28,575 nucleotides of DNA from assembly GCA_910586095.1 (NCBI GenBank), contig CAJUHQ010000034.1, positions 1-28,575 on the forward strand, read 5' to 3'. The notes beneath the pieces were generated by a model. It was not told the origin of the DNA. It saw only the letters and a program-made list of their open reading frames with translations, and ran no database searches. The stretch comes from an uncultured Lachnospiraceae bacterium (lineage in GTDB: Bacteria; Bacillota; Clostridia; Lachnospirales; Lachnospiraceae). Position numbers and translations under genes: made by a program. This document shows, in pieces, positions 24,776-28,575 of this stretch; within the stretch, counting starts at the first letter, position 1, and each line of letters begins with the position of its first letter.

Positions 24776-25492
24776 TCAGATACCTATATATTCCGCTACC
24801 TCCATCTGGGTTTTTCCCTCAAAAAATCGCAAACGTATGATTTCATTTTCTCGATCATCTAATTTTTTCATCGCCTCGCTTAAGGAAATATTTTCTACCC
24901 AGTTGTCTTCCTTGCATTTCTTATCACTAATCTGATCCATCACATAGAGCGTATCCCCTCCTTCTGTGTACACAGGCTCATATAAGCTTAAGGGATTTTG
25001 TATTGCATCTAGCGCATACACAATATCCTCCTTGGAAATTCCAATCTCTTGTGAAATCTCCATGATTGTTGGTTCGCGCAGATTTTTTTTTGTAAGGCTT
25101 TCCTTTGCATAAATTGCTTTGTAAGCAGTATCTTTTAATGAACGACTTACACGTATGGGATTGCTAGAATCGCGCAGAAAGCGCCGAATCTCTCCTATGA
25201 TCATAGGAACTGCATAAGTAGAAAATTTTACATCAAGGCTAGAGTCAAAGTTGTCAATTGCCTTGATTAGACCAATACATCCAATCTGAAATAGATCATC
25301 AACATTCTCATTTGACTGTGAAAATCGTTTAATCACACTTAACACCAGTCTTAGATTTCCTCTAATGTATTCTTCGCGCGCTTGCTTATCTCCTTGCTCT
25401 ATTCGTGCAAAAAGTGCCTGTTTTTCCTCGTTTTTTAATATTGGTAGCTTTGATGTATTTACACCACATATTTCAACTTTTCCAAGTGCCAT
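24776..25492 (-). CDS. sigG: Sporulation sigma factor sigma-G, interrupted by an in-frame TGA
   Basis: Late forespore sigma factor. The N-terminus KVEICGVNTSKLPILKNEE matches the sigma-G signature used by its regulators; region 2 (NLRLVLSVIKRF, VDDLFQIGCIGLIKAIDNFD, FSTYAVPMIIGEIRRFLRD) is intact, region 3 present, region 4 begins normally (MEVAEYIGI). There the frame meets TGA where the family has Ser (GIS-QAQVSRLEK), removing the -35 recognition helix and 21 more residues. The paralogue sigE has GGTATCTCACAA where sigG has GGTATCTGACAA, so one C-to-G change explains it. TGA is a normal stop in this window (nnr, recJ). The protein of 238 residues should not bind -35 elements. Start 25492 (AGGAGGG 7 nt upstream) is preferred to 25498. 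Confidence 0.93.
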   Translation of the reverse strand: MALGKVEICGVNTSKLPILKNEEKQALFARIEQGDKQAREEYIRGNLRLVLSVIKRFSQSNENVDDLFQIGCIGLIKAIDNFDSSLDVKFSTYAVPMIIGEIRRFLRDSSNPIRVSRSLKDTAYKAIYAKESLTKKNLREPTIMEISQEIGISKEDIVYALDAIQNPLSLYEPVYTEGGDTLYVMDQISDKKCKEDNWVENISLSEAMKKLDDRENEIIRLRFFEGKTQMEVAEYIGI

Positions 25493-25547
25493 ACTCATAC
25501 CCTCCTATACTATGCCTTCATAAAGGTCGATTGCCACAAACACTACT

Positions 25548-25575
25548 TTGTATGAAGCACATAAGCTTGTCATAC
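25548..25575 (-). promoter_or_regulatory. Candidate sigma-G/sigma-F promoter of sigG
   Basis: Minus strand GTATG (25571-25575), 16 bp, CATACAA (25548-25554). This resembles the sigma-G pattern GHATR / CATnnTA with one mismatch, about 50 nt upstream of the start; sigG is known to be transcribed by sigma-F and sigma-G in Bacillus. The 162-bp gap holds nothing else. Confidence 0.45.
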
Positions 25576-25654
25576 AGTTTTTGACTCTTTATGAGGACAT
25601 ATGTATAAAAGGTATACTGTTTAGAATTGTTATGTTTTTGTCAAATTTATGTAT

Positions 25655-26386
25655 TTAACTGACCATCTCTTTTTTCAATCGCTTCATAATCTTCTTTTCA
25701 AGTCTTGATATATAGGATTGTGAGATACCTAGATAATCCGCTACTTCCTTTTGTGTCATCTCTGTATCATCAGGATTATTTAACCCAAATCGCAACATAA
25801 TAATTGTGCGTTCCCGTTCCCCTAACTTTGAAATGGCCCTTTTGAGCTGACTGCGCTCTACCTCACTCTCAAGATCTTTGTAAATTACATCCTCATCTGT
25901 TCCCAGAATATCTGATAAAAGTAACTCATTTCCATCCCAGTCTACGTTTAAGGGTTCATCTATAGATACTTCTAGTTTTGTCTTATTATTTCTTCTTAAA
26001 TACATCAAAATCTCATTTTCTATGCAGCGTGAAGCATAGGTTGCAAGCTTAATATTTTTTTCGCGATTAAAAGTGTTGATTGCTTTGATTAATCCAATGG
26101 TTCCTATTGAAATCAAATCTTCCACACCAACTCCAGTATTATCAAATTTCTTCGCAATATATACTACTAATCTTAGATTGTGTTCTATTAGAAGTGCACG
26201 TGCTTCATTTGCACATTCTGTCTCTAGTCCATTGATGGCTTCATTTTCTTCTTCACCCTCAAGTGGCGGTGGAAGTACTTCGGAACCACCTATATAATGA
26301 ATCTCACTCTTTCCCGAATTTTTTTGGTTTGTCTTCCTGCCCAAGGATATTCTCATTTTTCCTGGCAAATAAAGCTTTATAATCAT
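25655..26386 (-). CDS. sigE: Sporulation sigma factor sigma-E (pro-form)
   Basis: Mother-cell sigma factor made as an inactive precursor and activated by SpoIIGA. The basic/hydrophobic pro-sequence (MIIKLYLPGKMRISLGRK) precedes the cleavage-region motif IHYIGGSEVLPPPLEGEEE. Then come region 2 (NLRLVVYIAKKFDNTGVGVE, DLISIGTIGLIKAINTFN, KLATYASRCIENEILMYLRR), region 3 and an intact region 4 HTH (VADYLGISQSYISRLEKKI). The ATG at 26386 has AGGAGG six bases upstream; the ATG at 26404 is itself before that site. Length 243 is as expected. It lies 32 bp after spoIIGA. Confidence 0.97.
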   Translation of the reverse strand: MIIKLYLPGKMRISLGRKTNQKNSGKSEIHYIGGSEVLPPPLEGEEENEAINGLETECANEARALLIEHNLRLVVYIAKKFDNTGVGVEDLISIGTIGLIKAINTFNREKNIKLATYASRCIENEILMYLRRNNKTKLEVSIDEPLNVDWDGNELLLSDILGTDEDVIYKDLESEVERSQLKRAISKLGERERTIIMLRFGLNNPDDTEMTQKEVADYLGISQSYISRLEKKIMKRLKKEMVS

Positions 26387-26418
26387 ACACATCCTCCTAT
26401 CCATATGCCATATTTTCT

Positions 26419-27207
26419 CTATAAAAGGCCTTGATTCAATATCATTTGAAAAGAACCATCTTTTGACAATCTTCCTTTATAAAGTGCTACAATGGCATTT
26501 CTTTTTACTAATTGTTCATTATCTTTGTGTATAATAAGCTCATCTACGTACATTCCTTCTAATATCCCATGTTCATTCCCAATACTTCGATAGGGAATAA
26601 CTTTGTATTTTTGCGGGCTTTGCGTGATCCACTCTCTAAGAACGTCTGTTTCCTCTAACACCGATACCGGCTTGCCCGAAATCGGCTCTGTCAGCAGATT
26701 TCCAGTATCAAAGAGTGCTTTTAGCTCTATATTATCTCCATTTTGAACCAACACAACATCATAGAGTGACTTTTGTTCCCGAAGCTTGTGATAAACTACC
26801 ATAAACAACACAATGCCTGCTACTATCAGTGCTACCACGATTCGCGCAGATCTTCCAAGCCCCAATCTAACTGCACATTCTGCCAACTTTCCATAGGCAA
26901 AAAACATTGCATGAAAATAGATAATTCCCATAACAAGTTTGTGTAGATCTGCTTTCTTTCCTATGCGTCTTGGCATCGCAATATACAACATCGCAAGATC
27001 TAACACAAGCACCATAAAGATATATGCTGCTCCGTAGTTCATTCTTGTCAAAAGAATAAGAACTGCTCCAAGTCCACCAACCACCGATGCTATTGCCAGT
27101 CTCCACGGCATAACTCTTTCTTTTAAAAGCAACATGACAAATACAAGTACCTGTGCATCTAGCAATGTATTCTCTACAAAATAAACATCGATATATACCT
27201 CATAAAT
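26419..27207 (-). CDS. spoIIGA: Sporulation sigma-E factor processing peptidase SpoIIGA, apparent ATT start
   Basis: Membrane aspartic protease that cleaves the pro-sequence of sigma-E at the septum. N-terminal half with about five membrane helices; C-terminal protease domain with catalytic Asp in LKALFDTGNLL (Asp167) and a typical end (GMYVDELIIHKDNEQ, AIVALYKGRLS). The conserved N-terminus YEVYIDVYFVENTLLDAQ is in frame, but the codon before it is ATT (27205-27207), preceded by TAA two codons up. GGAGGTG (27215-27221) is 7 nt from that ATT, the right spacing. The only usual start codon later is TTG at 27165, which would remove 14 residues of the first helix and has no ribosome site. Length from ATT is 262. 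It is followed by sigE, its substrate. Confidence 0.9.
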   Translation of the reverse strand: MYEVYIDVYFVENTLLDAQVLVFVMLLLKERVMPWRLAIASVVGGLGAVLILLTRMNYGAAYIFMVLVLDLAMLYIAMPRRIGKKADLHKLVMGIIYFHAMFFAYGKLAECAVRLGLGRSARIVVALIVAGIVLFMVVYHKLREQKSLYDVVLVQNGDNIELKALFDTGNLLTEPISGKPVSVLEETDVLREWITQSPQKYKVIPYRSIGNEHGILEGMYVDELIIHKDNEQLVKRNAIVALYKGRLSKDGSFQMILNQGLL

Positions 27208-27236
27208 TCCTTATCACCTCCATTTCGGACTTTATA

Positions 27237-27302
27237 AGTATACAAAAAAATCCCATGCTTTTTTGTCAAAGCATGGGACAAAATGATGTTTATTTTTCGA
27301 CT
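27237..27302 (-). promoter_or_regulatory. spoIIG-type promoter with long spacer and 0A-like box
   Basis: Minus strand TTGACA (27264-27269), 21-bp spacer, TATACT (27237-27242). The Bacillus spoIIG promoter is known for consensus-like hexamers 22 bp apart that need Spo0A~P. An AGTCGAA (27296-27302), matching 6 of 7 of the 0A box TGTCGAA, lies 26 bp upstream of the -35. The -35 is inside the loop and arm of the ftsZ terminator. Confidence 0.55.
27244..27278 (-). terminator. ftsZ terminator
   Basis: Perfect 11-bp stem TCCCATGCTTT (minus, 27268-27278) / AAAGCATGGGA (27251-27261), 6-nt loop, then T7 (27244-27250). It lies about 180 bp after the ftsZ stop; the stretch 27279-27459 is AT-rich without a gene. 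Confidence 0.92.
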
Positions 27303-27459
27303 TAATTTTTACTCTGAATGACCTAAACCATTTCTAGAATATCTGCACATATATCAATATTCAAACACTTATGTAGATAAGATCAATACTCAACTAAAAA
27401 CGTTCTAACTCTAGAAGAATGTACTGTTTGTCTGTATTGCAAAATTTGCTTATATTGTT

Positions 27460-28575
27460 CTATCTTTTTAAGAAATTTGGTATATTTAGTGTCTGCTCTT
27501 TCACATTACTTCTTAAGTCTGTCGGTGGCTTAATTCCTGGAATTGGTCTTGGTGGAGGCGGATTGTTAGGAGCCTGTCCACCAGAATTGGCATTTGGCTG
27601 GATAACATTTACACTAGGTTGCGGCTGTGGACGTGGCCGTACAGGTGGATTCTGCATAGGCGCATTAGGCCGCACAGAAAAATTACTATTGATTCTTCCC
27701 ATATTATTGACAGGAGAATTGGAGCGCCCTGTCACAATTCCTGTTGCAATCACAGTAACTGTACACGAATCAGCCATATCCTCGTTATACATAGCACCAA
27801 AAATAACGTTGATGTCCTCTCCTGCAAGTTCCTGTACATAGCTTGCCGCATCATTTGCATCAAAAATTGAAATATCACCTGAAATATTGAGAATAACATC
27901 TGTTGCACCGCTGAGAGTTGTCTCTAGAAGTGGAGACTCAACAGCCATCTTAATAGCTTCAGCAGCCTTGTCCTCTCCCTTGCCATATCCAATACCAATA
28001 TGTGCAATTCCCTTATCCTTCATAACCGTTTGCACATCTGCAAAGTCTAAGTTAATGACTGAAGGCACATTAATCAAATCTGTAATTCCTTGCACTGACT
28101 GCTGTAAAACCTCATCCGCCTTCTTCAGTGCATCAGGCATGGTGGTACGCCTGTCCACAATCTCAAGAAGCTTGTCATTTGGTATGACAATCAAGGTATC
28201 CACATGCTCTTTTAGCTTTTCAATTCCTGTGAGTGCATTGGTCATGCGCGTGCGTGCCTCAAACTTAAATGGCTTTGTCACTACGCCAACTGTAAGAATT
28301 CCCATCTCCTTGGCAATTGCCGCCACAATCGGAGCCGCACCTGTTCCAGTACCGCCACCCATGCCGCATGTAACAAATACCATATCTGCACCTTTAATTG
28401 CTTCTTTGATATCCTCAGAACTCTCCTCTGCTGCCTTCTCCCCTACTTCCGGTTTGGCTCCTGCTCCAAGTCCTTTGGTAAGTTTTTCTCCTATTTGCAA
28501 AAGCTTTGGCGCCTTGCAAAGTTGCAAAGCTTGCTTATCTGTATTTACACCTATAAACTCAACACCTGTAATTGT
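27460..28575 (-). CDS. ftsZ: Cell division protein FtsZ, 5' end outside the window
   Basis: Tubulin-like GTPase that forms the division ring. The frame is open to the window end (first visible residues TITGVEFIGVNTDKQALQLC), so about the first 30-35 residues are missing. The tubulin signature MGGGTGTGAAPIVA binds GTP phosphates; the T7 loop (NLDFADVQTVM), with its catalytic Asp, follows. The C-terminal linker is Pro/Asn-rich (PVRPRPQPQP..PPPPRPIPG), and the tail NIPNFLKR is the conserved peptide that binds FtsA/SepF/ZapD-type partners. Upstream of spoIIGA as in other spore formers; its own terminator ends the division-gene transcript. Confidence 0.98.
   Translation of the reverse strand, partial: TITGVEFIGVNTDKQALQLCKAPKLLQIGEKLTKGLGAGAKPEVGEKAAEESSEDIKEAIKGADMVFVTCGMGGGTGTGAAPIVAAIAKEMGILTVGVVTKPFKFEARTRMTNALTGIEKLKEHVDTLIVIPNDKLLEIVDRRTTMPDALKKADEVLQQSVQGITDLINVPSVINLDFADVQTVMKDKGIAHIGIGYGKGEDKAAEAIKMAVESPLLETTLSGATDVILNISGDISIFDANDAASYVQELAGEDINVIFGAMYNEDMADSCTVTVIATGIVTGRSNSPVNNMGRINSNFSVRPNAPMQNPPVRPRPQPQPSVNVIQPNANSGGQAPNNPPPPRPIPGIKPPTDLRSNVKEQTLNIPNFLKR

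Noticed and set aside
24776..24778. TGA reassigned to an amino acid in this organism
   Set aside because: TGA ends nnr and recJ at family-typical lengths, so it acts as a normal stop.
24770..24800. The TGA in sigG as a selenocysteine codon
   Set aside because: No convincing bacterial SECIS hairpin follows within the expected 15-40 nt, and the replaced residue is a Ser with a structural role in DNA recognition, not a redox site.
27419..27841. Plus-strand ORF rich in Gly and Cys opposite ftsZ
   Set aside because: It is the antisense of the Pro/Asn-rich FtsZ linker and has no ribosome site or recognisable motif.
1..28575. CRISPR array, tRNA or rRNA genes
   Set aside because: No regularly spaced repeats and no cloverleaf or rRNA-like segments were seen on reading through both strands.

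Overview
The window looks like the chromosome of a low-GC, endospore-forming anaerobe of the Clostridia, most likely a Lachnospiraceae-type (cluster XIVa) bacterium. The evidence is the ftsZ-spoIIGA-sigE-sigG sporulation block, Rex, a SCIFF peptide with its radical SAM maturase, a SecDF fusion, and AT-rich intergenic DNA with strong AGGAGG ribosome sites and several GTG/TTG starts. Almost every gene is on the minus strand; only the CorC-like gene at 18.4-19.7 kb is on plus. The species cannot be named from the sequence alone.

Layout, high to low coordinate (the direction of minus-strand transcription): ftsZ (5' end outside the window), a strong terminator, then spoIIGA-sigE and sigG. Next come an MCP chemoreceptor, a pantetheinyl transferase and a 773-residue CRP-like-domain protein, which converges on the plus-strand CorC/HlyC-type membrane protein. 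Then follow a small membrane protein (TIGR04086-like), a 617-bp gap holding a MITE-like multi-hairpin element, a secreted GH25 lysozyme, scfA (SCIFF), scfB, secDF, traX-like, acyl-ACP thioesterase and recJ. After recJ comes foreign-looking DNA: a 64-residue ORF, a large serine recombinase and the 3' part of a subtilase. The left end carries rex, a coiled-coil protein, nnr, alr and a truncated mazF/ndoA.

Most notable: (1) sigG has an in-frame TGA exactly where a conserved Ser codon (TCA) belongs in the region 4.2 recognition helix, and the reading frame continues with a perfect sigma-G tail; sigE in the same window keeps TCA at the matching place. (2) spoIIGA, three genes upstream, has no ATG/GTG/TTG at its conserved N-terminus; the Shine-Dalgarno sequence is spaced for an ATT codon. 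Together these suggest decay, or unusual translation, of the sporulation programme. (3) The subtilase fragment begins exactly at its catalytic-His motif, right behind the recombinase, which marks a recombination junction; the N-terminal half is not in the window.

Regulatory detail that can be read: rex has a consensus promoter overlapped by a Rex-box-like operator; spoIIGA has a TTGACA/TATACT pair with a 21-bp spacer whose -35 lies in the loop of the ftsZ terminator, plus a 0A-like box; sigG has a sigma-G-like promoter; and a covarying hairpin motif occurs twice around the scf/sec genes. Several gene starts are moved from the longest ORF to the codon that has a well-spaced ribosome site.
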